64,000 nucleotides of DNA from Undaria pinnatifida (taxonomy: Eukaryota; Sar; Phaeophyceae; Laminariales; Alariaceae): assembly GCA_012845835.1 (NCBI GenBank), contig JABAKD010000017.1, positions 6,503,151 through 6,567,150 on the forward strand, in the 5' to 3' direction. Under the pieces are notes generated by a model, which saw only the letters and a list, made by a program, of their open reading frames with translations, was not told the origin of the DNA and did no database searches. Positions 1 through 13,500 of this stretch are shown one piece after another; position 1 is the first letter of the stretch; each line of letters opens with the position of its first letter. The position numbers were made by a program, and so were the translations under genes.

Positions 1-880
1 CCAGCACTACGCCAACATCTACATAGTTATGGCCTAATAAGAACCTAGTCAGAAAGCCAGGCAACGTCCAGGCAACGTCTAGATAACGGCTTCTCAACGT
101 CTAGACACGACTAGCAAAACCACCCAGCCGCTACTAGCCGCCACAAAGCTAGCACCGCACCGATCCAACATCTGGCCTGGGCCGAACACGCTAGTCAGAA
201 GCCTAGCCAACATCTAGCCACGGCCTGACTAGCACTTGGCCAGAAACCCATACAACGCCTACGTCTAGACAGCGTCTGGACAACGCCTAGAGAGCGTCTA
301 GGGAACGCCTAGAGAGCGTCTAGGGAACGCCTAGACAGCGCCTAGATAGCTTCTACACAGCGTCCAGACGGTGTCTAGCCAGCGCCTTGCAAAGCACCTG
401 GCCAATACTAAGCCAGCACGAAGATAACACCTCCTCGACAAAACCGAGTCACACATCAAGCCGGGGCCGAAGGCGCATCCAGCCAGAAACCAAGCCAAGG
501 TCTAACCAGGGTGTACGGAATCGCCCTCGAGAGCCTGCAAAGGCCTGAAAGGGGATAAGTGTGTTTCCCAGGCATCTTGTTATAAAGATCTAACAAGCAC
601 CTACAGTAGCCAGAACCTAGCACGTCTAACCGACGACGAGACAACACCCGAACACCTGGCCAACAACAAGCCGCCACATAACTAGCATATCGGCAGGACC
701 GAGGCAAACACCTAGCGAGCAGCCAGCGATAAACACCACAACGCTAACATAGCGCTCACAACCAACCACTAGTCAACCAACAAAACAGTAGCACACATCA
801 GGCCACCAACTATACGCTAATTCTAAGTCAACACAAAGCCAGAACCCACGCAGCACCTTTTAGCCAGATCAGTAACCGGA
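1..880. repeat. Degenerate CTAG-rich minisatellite
   Basis: Words such as CTAGCCAACATCTAG and CGCCTAGAGAGCGTCTAGG recur in loose tandem through this stretch. The most regular part is about 240-375, where a unit near 20 bp (cgcctagagagcgtctaggga) repeats several times. It probably continues left of the window. Confidence 0.6.
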
Positions 881-1447
881 GTCGGCGGCATTCGACACGT
901 CGTCCACAATCCTGCGGGTAATGGAGGCGAGGGAGAGAGGGAACGAAAGGCGACCGAGGAGGTTTTGTCACGAAAGGCTCTCGTCCAGCGCTTACACATA
1001 TCACGATCTAGATCGTCTACATTATCTAGATCCTATGCCGGCCGTTATGATGAGGTGTGAAGGCTCTGTGTATTGCACATCAAACGAAGCATGCCTAGAT
1101 CATTCAGATCAACGTCATCTATAGGCCACGCAGATCAAATAGGCCAGGAAAAAATGTTCCCTGAAGGACATTCATCATGAACACGAGTCTGGTATCTTCG
1201 GCGTGTAAAAGCTTTGCCTCGTCGGCGGGACGGAGCTAAGGCGTCGACCAAGCACATCGCAAGGACAGGACGCGACAGCCAAAGCGGCTGTTTCGGGGGA
1301 TACACCAAGCAACGAACAGGACGCGACAGCAGAAGCGGTAGTTTTTTGTTTTTCGCCAGTCGGCGAGTGATGCCACATTACAATGACATGGTATTATATA
1401 TTTGGCAAGTGATACGGGATGGTATACCGCAGCCCTTAGTGACCCCC

Positions 1448-1954
1448 TTGCGATAGAGGTGGCACTTTTAGCATTGCTATTTTTGTTTCTGAACGATTGG
1501 GCTACTTAAGAGCCATTCCACGGTAGGGTTGCAGCAGAAAGTACATGAGCTCCTCACATGAGGAAGTCAATATCTCACCCGAAAAATGACTTCGAAGGCA
1601 TTCTCGTTCGCACAACCCGACTAAGCTTCTATGCCTTCATATGCCTTAAAAAAATATGCACTATCGTGAAACTACTCCATTGACCGGCAGTTCCTCAAAT
1701 GAGGAGCTCAATTGCTTAGGGACTTTTTGGCGCAAAAAAGTGCAACCCCTACCGTGGGATGACTCTAAACTCAAAATTGTCGGAATGCCATTCTTAATTT
1801 TTCAATATTAGATGTCTTTACACCTAGGGCATAGGTTTGCCAATCGGTTTGCATTTTCAATTTACTCCAAACCAATGTTTGGGTGAGGTATAGAGCTCCC
1901 CTCAATAGGTTAAGAGCCTCGGAAAACAAAAAGGTACACCTCTACTGTAGCATG
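1448..1954 (-). mobile_element. MITE-1 copy (reverse orientation), interrupted by a MITE-2
   Basis: The outer ends GCGATAGAGGTGGCACTTTT (left) and the complement of GGTACACCTCTACTGTAGCA (right) are the inverted ends of family MITE-1. Its inner landmarks (CTCAAAATTGTCGGAATG and the CCTAGGGCATAG region) lie to the right of the insertion. The element is split at about 1509-1766 by a different inverted-repeat element. Confidence 0.7.
1509..1766. mobile_element. MITE-2 copy inserted in MITE-1
   Basis: It has inverted ends AGAGCCATTCCACGGTAGGG and CCGTGGGATGACTCT. Inside are paired GAGCTCCTCACATGAGGA and CAAATGAGGAGCTCAATTGC blocks. It is about 258 bp with no coding capacity. Related copies lie at about 42300-42486, 51745-51999 and, partially, near 61240. 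Confidence 0.7.
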
Positions 1955-2179
1955 TGTCCACCGCGTTACTGCGTTGAACGCATTACTTCATGCGCGTATT
2001 TTTCTTCCATCGGGATTCATTTGCAGTTTTAGTGTGGCCGCAGACTGGTCGTCAGGGAAATTAGCTCCAACTTGAGAACACCATCACGGCAATAGTCACG
2101 AGACGCAAGCCTGAAAGCGCCCTTCGCCGCGGGTCCTTGCGTATCAACCGGGCGGGTACCATGTTACGGTTGCGGTTGC

Positions 2180-2262
2180 GTCCACGGTGTTGGTGTTGGT
2201 GTTGGCGTTGGCGTTTTGATGTTGGTGTTGGTGTTGGCGTTGGTGTTGTTTGTTGGTACAGG
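2180..2262. repeat. (GGTGTT/GGCGTT)n microsatellite
   Basis: Imperfect hexamer repeat just downstream of the USP stop. On the minus strand it gives a Pro-Thr-rich open frame that I regard as a shadow. Confidence 0.7.
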
Positions 2263-2423
2263 TGACGATATTGGCGTTGTTGCGGTTGAAGCCGTCGTTT
2301 GCTGTGTTTTTTTTTGTCAGAATTCCACATTCCCACTCTGCGCAAATTTAAACTGTCCAGATTTTCAATATTGCAAAACTTTAAAAGCTTACAATATCTT
2401 CACAAATTACTAATATCCCCTCC

Positions 2424-4554
2424 TCACCTCTCTCCTTCAGGAACGTGGATGCAGTGGATCGCCTTCTTATCGAACCTGAACCCCCTGATCTGTATCGCCT
2501 CGGGGACGGAAACTCCGCCACCCTCGCCGCCGCCAGCTTCGTCCCCCGTTGCCTCCCCCATCTCGGTCTTCGACAGGGCGATGGGAACCCATCCTTCGTT
2601 CTTCACCGTAAGGTTGCGGATCACCAGCGACGCTCCGGCTTCCACCTGAAGCAACACAAGAAAAACAGAACCATCGCGAAAGTGCAAACGGCGAGTATAC
2701 ATTACACAAATATTTCATAGCAAAAAGAAATGCGACGGGTTTACCAAACATAGCAGCGTCAAAAACATTTTAAGTTCACAACAAAACATTGCGACCGGGT
2801 TTACCAACCAAAAACAGAACAGCATCTAAACAGCAATCCCTTATAGTTCGCTACAGAAAAAAACAGCACCGGGTTTACCAAACAAGACCGCAACAACAAC
2901 AACAACAACAACAACAATTTACATGTATTGTAGCATTTTGCGAGGAACTAGCGCCGGTGGGTATTATCAACTCTCAACAAATGCGTGCACTGGGCAAGGG
3001 ACACAAAGAACGGGGACTTTCGTTAGGACGGCGATGATTTTCGGTACCTGGTATGCATTTCCTCAAGACCTCCGCGTTCAACCCGTAAGAAGGACCGTTA
3101 TAGGTTTGGCGACCGTGAAAAATAGCAGTGCGCCTTGCTCGTACTATTGTAACTACCGATGGGTTACAAGAACACAACAAAAAGCCGTGCCTGTGGAAGC
3201 AAGTATAATGGCGAACAAAGTACTGTACTATCGACCTATATCCTTAATGAGGACACACACCCAGTAATATGCGTGATCGGAGCATCACGCACAGCTTGCA
3301 GAGATGAGTTTCGACAACCTCTTCGATCTCACAGCTGGAGTGTATTTCCATTTCTTACGATATTAAAGCACGGGCAACTAAAGAAAATACCATTGATAGC
3401 GGCGATTACAACAGCGCAACCCTTAAAATCTAGCCCTATCGCTACCTCTACCTCTCCACACGGAGTAGGAACAGTGCTCCGTTTCGAAAAAGATGCGTGG
3501 TCAAGGGTCAAATGACTAAGGCGCGCAACAAACGAGTACGCCCCCCCCCCCGGGTTAACTCCAACCCCAACCCTATCCGTATCCCAATATTGCCCCACCG
3601 TCACCGCTACCCCGACTACCACCCCTCCCTCTACTCCTATATCTACCTCCAACCCCACCACCACGCCCCCGTCCACGCCTACCCTTAACCCCCAACCCCA
3701 ACCTCAATCCCCTACCCCTACCCGTGTCTCTGCCCCCCCCCCCCCCCTTGTCCCTCCTCCTGTCCCCAGCCCTAACCACTACCTTACTCCCCATTCTCCT
3801 CCGCGCGCCCCCTGAACCTAGCCCTACCCCCAACCCCAGCCCTACCAGCGCACCCGAATTTCAAGCACACGGCCATGCATGAGGTAAACGATGGTAACGG
3901 TGCCCTTTCCCTTGACCCCTACATTTACACCTACACTACACACCTAACCGTCGCCCTATCCCAACCCTACTCACCTCTATCTCAAGGGCGCCGTCGAGCA
4001 CGAGTCTCTCGATGGTAACTTCTCCCTTTCCCTTGATGACGAGGGTAGAGCGGGCGGTAATCGAAACCTTCGAGGGAGTAGCAAAACGGCTCCGTAGCTC
4101 CGAGTAGAAAACTGCGAAGGAGGGGCTTAGGACCACCTGGGGTCCGAGAGATGCGCTCACGCCGGCAAATTCCTTTGATCGCAGATGATGGGAGTGGAGA
4201 GTGGGGGCAGGAGGGGGGGGGGGAGGAAACAAGGAGAAAACAAAAGACGGGGGTTACTGTTGGCCATGTTGGCATTGCGGCTGGTGGTGCTGTTGCGTGC
4301 ACGGCAACGCGCATGATAAGGAAGCGCAAAAACGACAAACGCCATAGAACACGGAAACGGAAACGAAACCGAAAAAAACGAAAACGACAACAAAAATGAA
4401 GAGCAAAAGGAAAAGGAAACCAACGAAACGACAATGAACAATAACACGAAAACGACAATGAAACTGAAAACAACGAAACGACATCGCAAACGCAAACGGT
4501 AAAGACGACGAAAATGAGACGAACGCGAACACGAAAAAGAAACCGTAAACAACC

Positions 4555-4592
<38 letters not shown>

Positions 4593-7500
4593 AAAATACT
4601 GACCTGCGCCCCGCCTTCTTCCACCTTGCACCCGGCCTTCCGCATCATCTCTGCCCACACCCGGTACTGGTCAGCCTCCGCGGAAACCGCCGCCGCCGGA
4701 GGAGTCCCACTCGCCTTTTGAAGAAGGGTGGAAGGGTGGGGGTTAGCAAAGCGGACGAAATCGATTTGGAGATATGCTACTGTACGAGTACTGACGAAGG
4801 GGGTGTACTGAGTTTGTGCATAGCCGTAATCGTATGACCATAGACCCGCGCATCCATACTATGCCGGGACGGAGCACGTCGGGTTTTCACCAACCAGACA
4901 GATGTTGCTTGCACCAAGCGAGAAGCGCCGTGAGGTGTTCGGCGAGTCGCATGAAGGGTGAACTGCATCCTTCCGAGAACCGCTCGTAAGACGGACTTCA
5001 GCACCTTGTGCCTACTTTTTTGCTTATGGATGACAGCGCCAATGAGTTACTTTGTTTTTTTGGTGTGGCCACTCCAGAGACAGCAATGGGTATTACTATG
5101 TAACTGCCGCGTGGGTGCCTTACCATGTTCACACTACGTGATGCGATCATTCCCCTTGTGCGGAGTTAGGGTTCTCCACCCCGCACAATATATTTTAACT
5201 CAATAGCCATTATGTTGACCGCCAAAAACTAAACAAAACAAAAAACCGTACCCTGGTTGTCTAGCTCACGCAGTGATTGGTAGATCGGCATGTTTTACAT
5301 CGTCTTTGCCAACCAACGCCAACATCAGTATACATACGATGTTTTACAGCGTCGGTGCCAACCGAGGCCAACACTAATAGGTAGTAAGGAGGCAGCACTG
5401 AGGGAGGGGGTAGAAACGCGTAAGTACGCGGTTCAGAAGTTTTCTGCTTTAGTAGGACTGCTGAAGCCCAAACGCGTTCATCAATTGTTTTTGCAAAATA
5501 CAACGTTGAATTGAACAAGATCTGCAGATTTGCTAACGCCTACTAATACCGCTGAGACCAAAACGTGTGGATGCATTTCCCTTGTGAAAAACGTCGAGCT
5601 AAACCGCCGCCGTCGAAGGAGCTCTACTCGCCTTTGACAAAGGGGAGGGGGGGGAAGCGCATGAAAGAGGTTTTAGTATTTGATACTTCAGTATTAACAG
5701 TACAGTTGAGGCCAAAACGCGTGGATCGATCAATCGCCCTTGCAAAACAGAGCATTCGAAGTGATTGCAGATTTGCTACTCAAATACCAGGTAGTAATTT
5801 TGAGGGCAAAACTTGTGGATAAAATTCCGTTGCCAAAATAAAGCGTCAAGTGAAACCGCCGCCGTTGGAGGAGTTCTACTCGCTTTTCTCACAAGGGGAG
5901 GGGGACGTACCAGTATCATCATATCACTCAGGGTTTCCCCTCGCATCTCTAGAAAGGGGATAGGACAACTGATGGAATTCAGTTGCAGATTGGCTACTCT
6001 AGAGGTACTTATTGAGACCAAAACGTTAGGAACAATGACCCTACAACAACAAAGCGTCCGAGTGATTCTACGATAGCGCCCCCCAAAACCACCGATTTAT
6101 TTACCGAACGTTCCATGGTTACTCGACACGAGGAAGGATGCTATTAAAAAAAAATGCCTCCTTACATTCTCTTGTGTGCAAAGGACTGTCGAACCATGAC
6201 CCCGGGGTGGCAGGGGACACCGTCTTTCAGGAGATAAGACCGGGAGCTGGTTTCAAAACCGGCGACTTCTAAAATGGGGGGGCTACCGACGTGGAACGGC
6301 TCGCCCGGTTAAACCACCGCTGTCGGAGAAATTCTACTCGATATTTTGCAGACGGGGGTCGGGGTGGGGGTTAGGGAAGCAGATGAGTGGTTGGCAAATG
6401 GGCTACTGGTGATGTTCGCGGGTGTGCTACTCAAACTGGCCGCCGGAGGGGGGGCTGGGAAACCGGACGAGAGTGGTTTGTGGGTTTTACTACCTGGCGG
6501 TACTGTTGACGCAAACACGCGTGGGTGCAGTTCGAAAAGGGATCAAATCCATCGCGCCTGCGCCAATCCGCTCAAACAAACAATCGGAAACAAGTTGCTA
6601 TCAGTGCAATCCCGCTTTTCTGAACAGCAGCGTATTGTTCTTGCACGCTACGTACTGCAACTCTAAATAGCATCTCCCCATAAACGTGTGTGCAGTTTGT
6701 AAAGCGGTTAAATCATGCCGTCGTGGGGCCGGCTGAGAATACATCTGCCGCTGTGCACAGCGTACGTAGTACATACCTGGGCTTTGGCGGCGTCAGCGGT
6801 ATTGTTCTTGCAGGGAGAGAAGCACAGCCAAGGGTCCACGCTGGTGAACCCCACCTTGGCCCCCGACCCCAGCGACTTCGGGTAGTCCTGGGGAAAGCAA
6901 AAGCGTGGGCGTTGCGGACACGAAACGCGGTCAAGCACCATCGTCACGACCACCGTCATTATCGCCATCATTACCATCTCCATAGTCGCATAATCGTCAT
7001 CGTCACCATAGTCATCATCATCACATGATCACCACCACCATCACCAAGACTATCACCACCACTTACAACGTCACCAACACGACCACCAATACCGACATCA
7101 CCACTATCACCCCCCCCACACATCTCCTCCCCCCCCACCACCACTAATACCACGTCAATACATCCACCACCACCACCACAACCACCACCACCACCATCTC
7201 TCCAGTGCCAACATCACCACAACCACCATCACCATCACCGGCGCCATTAGCACCAACATCATCACCAACACCACGGACATCATCACCAGGATAACGAGTC
7301 ACCGACACGGTCACTACACCACTACCCCGATTACCACCACGTACCTGCATCATGCACTCCAAGCGTGTAGGCTTCTTGAACGTTACTTTCGTTTCGTCCG
7401 CATACTGAAAATCAGGAATGAAATGCAGGAAGCAATACCAGCGGGGCCGAGGGAGGGGGAAGGGGGGGGGCGGGCTCGGATGGATTCGGATGGGATGGAG

Positions 7501-10500
7501 AGAGGTGTAGTGGGAGGGGACTCATTATCATGCGCTGCGGTAATCTTAGAACTGGAGATGGGGGGGGGCATACACTCGATTTTTACGCACCAAAAGCAAA
7601 GCGAAAGAAAAACACGGAAAAACTAACACCAAACGGCACCACTAGTACGAGTGGTCGTGAACTGATCAAACAGTAGAAGTGCTATTCGAAACCACAAGAA
7701 GAAACAGCCAAAAACTGGCCAAGGAAAGCCTAAACATATGCGGGGCGGGGGGGGGGGGGGGGTACGAAACAGCAACAATGGGGCAACAAGAGCAACTGCA
7801 ATTGACAAATTGCAAAATGGAGGACAAATTAACCATACAGAGCATACAAAAAGCAGAAAAACTGAGCAACCTAACGCAGTGACGCAGGTCTAGTGCTAGC
7901 ACGTCGCGTAGAGGTGAGGTAGCTGCTTCCCGGCGTGTTTTCAAATGCAAACAAAAACAAAACGAAGCAAGAATAAAATCATCGACTCACCTTCGGGTTG
8001 ACGAACTCATCCAGCATTCCGCGCGTTTTTTCCAGAACCTAGTTTCGTTTTCGGCAGTTGTTCAAAACCATAAGCATTGGTTTCTTAGAGTCAGGGTTCC
8101 TAGTTCGTTTCTAGCAGTTGTTTGAAAGCACAAGCGCCGTTTTCGTTAACCGTTTGGCCCACAGAGGGGATACAGAACAGAGCTCGTACCCGCAACAGTC
8201 GAACACCAAAACTAAAACGCCATGAGCAAACCTCTAACAGCAAAAAAAAAGCACCCCGACCACCCCGACCATATCACCCGTCACCACCACCAGCAACATA
8301 CCTTACTGTAAGGGTCCACAGCGAAGACGAGCTGATTAATGTTCCCTGGGTAAGGACTAAATCCGGTGGTTGGATCGTTCACGTCCCCGCTGCCCTCTGC
8401 CTCGCGAAGCAAAGGGTCCAGCTGGTTGTACTCCACGTTTAGCTGCAGCAAAACAGTCCAGCAGAGGGAGGGATTGCGCAAGGGGGAACAAATGGGTTAT
8501 CAAAGGGGAAAGAGGGGGGGAGAGTGGGGGGGTACGTAATTCGCCGAATTTTCCCACGCAACAGACCGACGAAATCAACAGTAACCAGAACACCACGAAC
8601 AACAGATCACCACAGCAACCACAACCAACACCACCGCCATTACCATCATCACCACCATCACCCCTACTACTACCACACCTGCTGTGTCCTTTATTTGCTC
8701 GTGAGATTCTCCCTGGTTGTGCCTTTTCGTGGCGCCGTGCTGGATCCTGACGTTAGGCCGGCAATAATGCGCTAAACGCGCACACGCGCACCAACGCACA
8801 CGCACATGCACACATCCACCAAAACCACCACCGTCACAACCACCACCACCTCTACTTCCACCACCACCACTACCAACACCAACACCACCCTACTTCCCCT
8901 TTCCCCCTCTCAGCGTCATCTGGCTTTCGTCTTTGCGCGTGAGCTTGGCGATGCCCCCCACAGTCTGCTTGGCGTTAAGTGGCACAGCCAAACTGTTCAT
9001 CACCACGGCCACGACGACCAACACCACCAACACAACCACTACCACCACCACGCTGTTTTTGCTCTCACCGTCATTTGGCTGCCGTCCTTGCGCGTAAGTT
9101 TAGCGATGCCCCCCACAGCTTGCTTGGCCTTTCGCGGCACCGCCATGCTGTTCACCTCTAGCCCCATCGAAGCGCTCACGCCGAGAACCGGCGCAAGCGT
9201 ATGCAACGCGAGACCGTTTGTGTCCTTCGTGTGGGTTCAGGGGGGTAGCGGACGAAGCACAAGACAACGCGGCGTCGTTAGTGCCATGATCGTTACCTCA
9301 CCATGTCTGATATCGTTACCATTACCGCCGCCACCATAATTACCCGTAACGCTACCGCTCCCGTTCCCGTTACCGACACAATCACCGTTGCCGACGCCAT
9401 TACCGTTACAACCACCGCCACCGTTACCGCCAACGTCACCGATACCGGTAACGGCATTAATACCGATGCCCTTACCGCTACAATTACAGTTACTACTATT
9501 ACTACAAGTGCAGTTACCATCAACATTACCCCTACCGCCACAATTGCCGTTACCGCTACAAGTATTGTTTCCACCATCATTACCGTTGCTGCCACCACCA
9601 CGTTACCGTTACCGCCAACGCCACCGATACCGACACCATCATCGATACCGATGTCGCCGTAACCGCTATAATTGCCTTCACTACTACAAGTGCATTCACC
9701 ACAATTTTTACCGCTACCGCCATAATTACCACTACCTACCACCATAAATAGCCGTTACCGTTACAAACACTGCACAGTTATCCTTACAGCTACCGATACC
9801 GTTCCCGTTACAGACACCACCACCGTTACCGTTGCCATACCGTTGCCGTTACCGGCACAACTATGTACCATTACGGATACCATTACCGCCACTGCCCCTG
9901 TTCACCTGCATGAACACGACCCACTTGCACCCGTCTTTCTTCCACCCCTCCAAAGTTTTGGTGCTGTGCATGAGGGCGTGTACATCGCCGTGGCCGTGAG
10001 GCTTGGTCAGGATGGCAAACCTGTCGTCGGGGTCGAGCGCCAACGCTCCGTTGGAGTCCTGGCAAGAGACGTGACAGGGAGAAAATATGTGGCGTATTCA
10101 GCATTTAATTGGTTCGTTGCGGCAGTCGAGATGGGTTCATAGCTGGGCGCTCATGGTGCCAGGGACACGAAGAGTAGCTGCATATTATCACAGAACACAA
10201 CAGTATATTACAAAAAAATAAAATACACTCCAGCTGTTGTAGTGAATTGGGTGCATATCCCTCTGTCCTATGAAATGCCCCAGGGAGGAACATGGGTGAT
10301 GTCCCAGACCGTTACACAGTCATCTCGACCACCTCGCACACTCAACAAAACAACGAGTTATGAACAGGAGTCGGCAAAACGTTCTAGGGCGGGAGAAGGG
10401 CATGGAGTTGAAGAGGGGAGAGGTGTACTCAGTTTGTGCATGGCCGTAGCCGTATGACCTTAGACCCTCGCAGGGGGGGAACAAACACAATATTCACTGT

Positions 10501-13500
10501 GACAACCGGCATATCCTTACGCACAAATCATCTCTTTAATTCTACACCAACAGAGAGAGGAACCAGCAAAAAAAAAAAAAAATCAAGCAATAAAACTAGT
10601 ACCCTCAAGTCTTTAGACGGTCGTCCGTCACAGGCCGAAGTTGCCGTCTCCTGACACAGCTATGGAGACCCCCACACAAAAACTAGTATAACAAAGTCTA
10701 GACTGCCGTCCGTCAAAGGTCTCAAACTATTGCCGCCTCAGGAAATAGTTGCACACAGCCGTGGTCCCTCTATAGTGCGGTGCCTTACCAGATGATGACA
10801 CACGCACTAAAGTGGGGGCCCCAACTATACCGGGTTATACCAAAGCTGCGGAGCGGGGGTCATTTTTTTTTTTTGGCAGTGGCTTCTTGGTGACCCATTG
10901 CGAGTGACCCCATTGCTCGTTTTGGGATTTTACGCTCTCGTGCTTCTAAAATTGTTCGGTATGAGTCCGCAAAGGAATGGCTAGCTACGCTGCGCCACAC
11001 AAAAAACGCCTGGGGTAGTTTTCGTCAGTGAGGTACAGTCACTCGTGCGAGTGGCGAAAACCCAGCAGCGAAAAATAGGCTACTCACATCCCCCCTAGCG
11101 AAAAATAGGATGTTCACATCCCCCCTAGCGACAAAGAGGGTATTCACACACCCCCCAGCGAAAAATAGGGTATTCACATCCCCCCTAGCGTATCTTTGGC
11201 CGCTATCGCGATACTCTCGGCGTTGGAGGAGGTCGTGACAACAATTTTTCAACGCATAGAAAACTGAGGTGCCCCGAGCTATAAGGTACCACACAAGCCC
11301 GGGACCATCACCATCACTGCAAAACAGTAAAGTTGATCGCGTTCATCAAGGGCGCGGTAGGGGAGTGGGAAACTTTTAGAGGGGCTCTCGCGAGTGGCTG
11401 CCCGATATCTGTGTTTTTTAACCGTTTGTGATTTACGGTCTCGTGATATGCACCGCCGCCGTTAATTGATTTGCTACGCCGCGCCAATAACATATGCCAG
11501 GTATTTAAGATCGATTTTGAGCAGGGTGTGGAGACCTCGCGCGGGTAGCCATCACTCGGTAGTGATGTGGAGGTACATCGGTATACTATGTTTATGAAAA
11601 ATATGCTTCTTAGGCATGTTGTTCTCGGGCGACCGAGGGTTTTTCTCGCACTTTCGGCTGCGAGAAAAGCAAGGAGGCAATCCGTACATTACGGCGCATG
11701 CCTGGATGCCAGCCGAGCTCCGTGGCGGTGCTCTGAGCATTCAACGTCACCGAACTGGCCCTTTTTGCCAAAGGGTTGTGTTCCGCCTTGCTGAGACGAG
11801 CATGTGCATGGAGTATCCGTAATCTTTGTTATTTTTCAAATTAGCCCGCTCCGTTCCCACATTTTTTAGCCCGCTCCGCTTTCCCGCCCGCTGTATAACA
11901 TCATCAGTCCAGCTTGTTCACCCTCTCTAGCAGCAGCACTCATTTGTGAAAGCCACGGACGGTGCTTCTATGTGGGTATGTGTGTCGCTTCTGTATGCAT
12001 GTATCAGCGGAGTGTAGGCCATGGACACAAAAAACGATCAAGAAGAGCGGCGTTACGTTTTTCAAAACCAGCCGCTGAGGCACAACGGCAGCCGTGCTCC
12101 AAGCTTTTATGCCATCCACGGTGTACGTGTGTGGTTCGCGCACAGGAGCACGAAGAGATCGAACGACGACAATAAAATGTTCACCTCCAATCTTTGCTTC
12201 AATGCAACAAGAATGAAACACACATGGTCGGACCTCATACCAAGTAAACGAAGCATACAGCAGCAGCAAAAAACAGTAGCTCATACATGTCATTGGAACA
12301 GCTGCGTCGGGGGGTGTCGCAAGCCCAAAAGGGGGACATCCTAGACGTTCCAATGATATATATAAGCTACTGCCTTTGCTGCTGCTGTGTGCTTCGTATT
12401 CCTGGTATGGGGTCCGACGATGTGTGTTTCATTGTTGCATTGGACGTGGAAATGTTGTCGTGGTTCGACCTCCTGCTGTGCACCAACCACACATATACAC
12501 CGTGACTACTGGCCCGAAGGCGAGAGCTTAACGCACGGCTGCCGTTGTAATGCTACTGCTGCGCTGCTGTATACTGATGTTGTGGCAGCACACACTCCAC
12601 GCACACACAGAAGTACAGAAACATACACATTCACAGAAGCACCGTCTATCACAAAGGAGAAAGTTCACAGCACGGATGCTGCTGTACCATGACTACAGCA
12701 AGTACTAAGCCTGCAGAGCCGTACCAGGTATGCGATGCAGCAGCACAGCACCAGCAGGGGAAGGAGATATATAAACATATGGGCTCCTATGAGCCCTTCG
12801 CGGCCCGGCGAAACGAGACAGGAGGCAGCATGGGCCTTGCTCTGTAGATCTTGCCCAGTGATACTACCTCCCAGATGCGGCGCGAGGAGCACAACTACGC
12901 GAAAAACAGTAGCTAGGTAGCTCCGAGGTGGACGCGCGTGGGGATGCAGGTTTGCCAGGCGAGGTATGTTACATGTTTAGTGCGAGGTGTACAACAGAAG
13001 TCAGGTGCCACAGACACGTAAGGTGCTCGAGAGATGTGCTGCTGCTGTTGCTGCTGCTTGCTGTATGTAGCTGCGTTGTAACAGAAAACAGAGGGGGCGA
13101 AACACATTGGACTGGTGAGGTCGCACAGCTGGCGGAGAGCGGAACGATACATAAAAAGTGATAACGGAACCGATCATTCTTTAAATGAACAAAAAAACAG
13201 GGGTTTCCCATGCACCTTGAGACAAAGAGCCAGCTCAGCGACTTCGAATGCTCAGAGCATCGCCAGAGAGGTCAGCCGGGCTCCTGACAAGCATCGTAAT
13301 GCACCGACGGCCCCCTTGAGTGCCCCGCAGCCGAAAGTGTGAGAAAAAAACCTCGGTCGCCGGGGAACAGGATGCCGAAAGAAAGAAAATTCGTATTTAC
13401 GTAGACATATAATACAGGTATGTACAATATGTAGACTATACGTATAATTGTCATTTTTTTTTTCTTCGGACTCATCTCTTCGTGCTCGCACCTTTACCCG

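Larger units (their letters stand above)
1..2423. other. Intergenic region downstream of USP
   Basis: No gene recognised. Positions 1-880 are a degenerate minisatellite, 921-1160 are rich in GATC/TAGATC words, about 1240-1345 holds a twofold 58-bp repeat (GGACGCGACAGC core), 1448-1954 is a nested pair of small transposons, and 2180-2262 is a GGTGTT microsatellite. The small open frames here are short and of low complexity. Confidence 0.6.

Noticed and set aside
3540-3870. Telomeric repeat
   Set aside because: CCCTAACCCC words are present but irregular and internal to USP intron 15, so an interstitial telomere block is not supported.
9293-9747. Val/Thr-rich frames of 119-150 codons
   Set aside because: Products of the TTACCG hexamer repeat in USP intron 8.
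11060-11192. Possible CRISPR repeats of ~32 bp
   Set aside because: Units abut with no spacers; this is a minisatellite.
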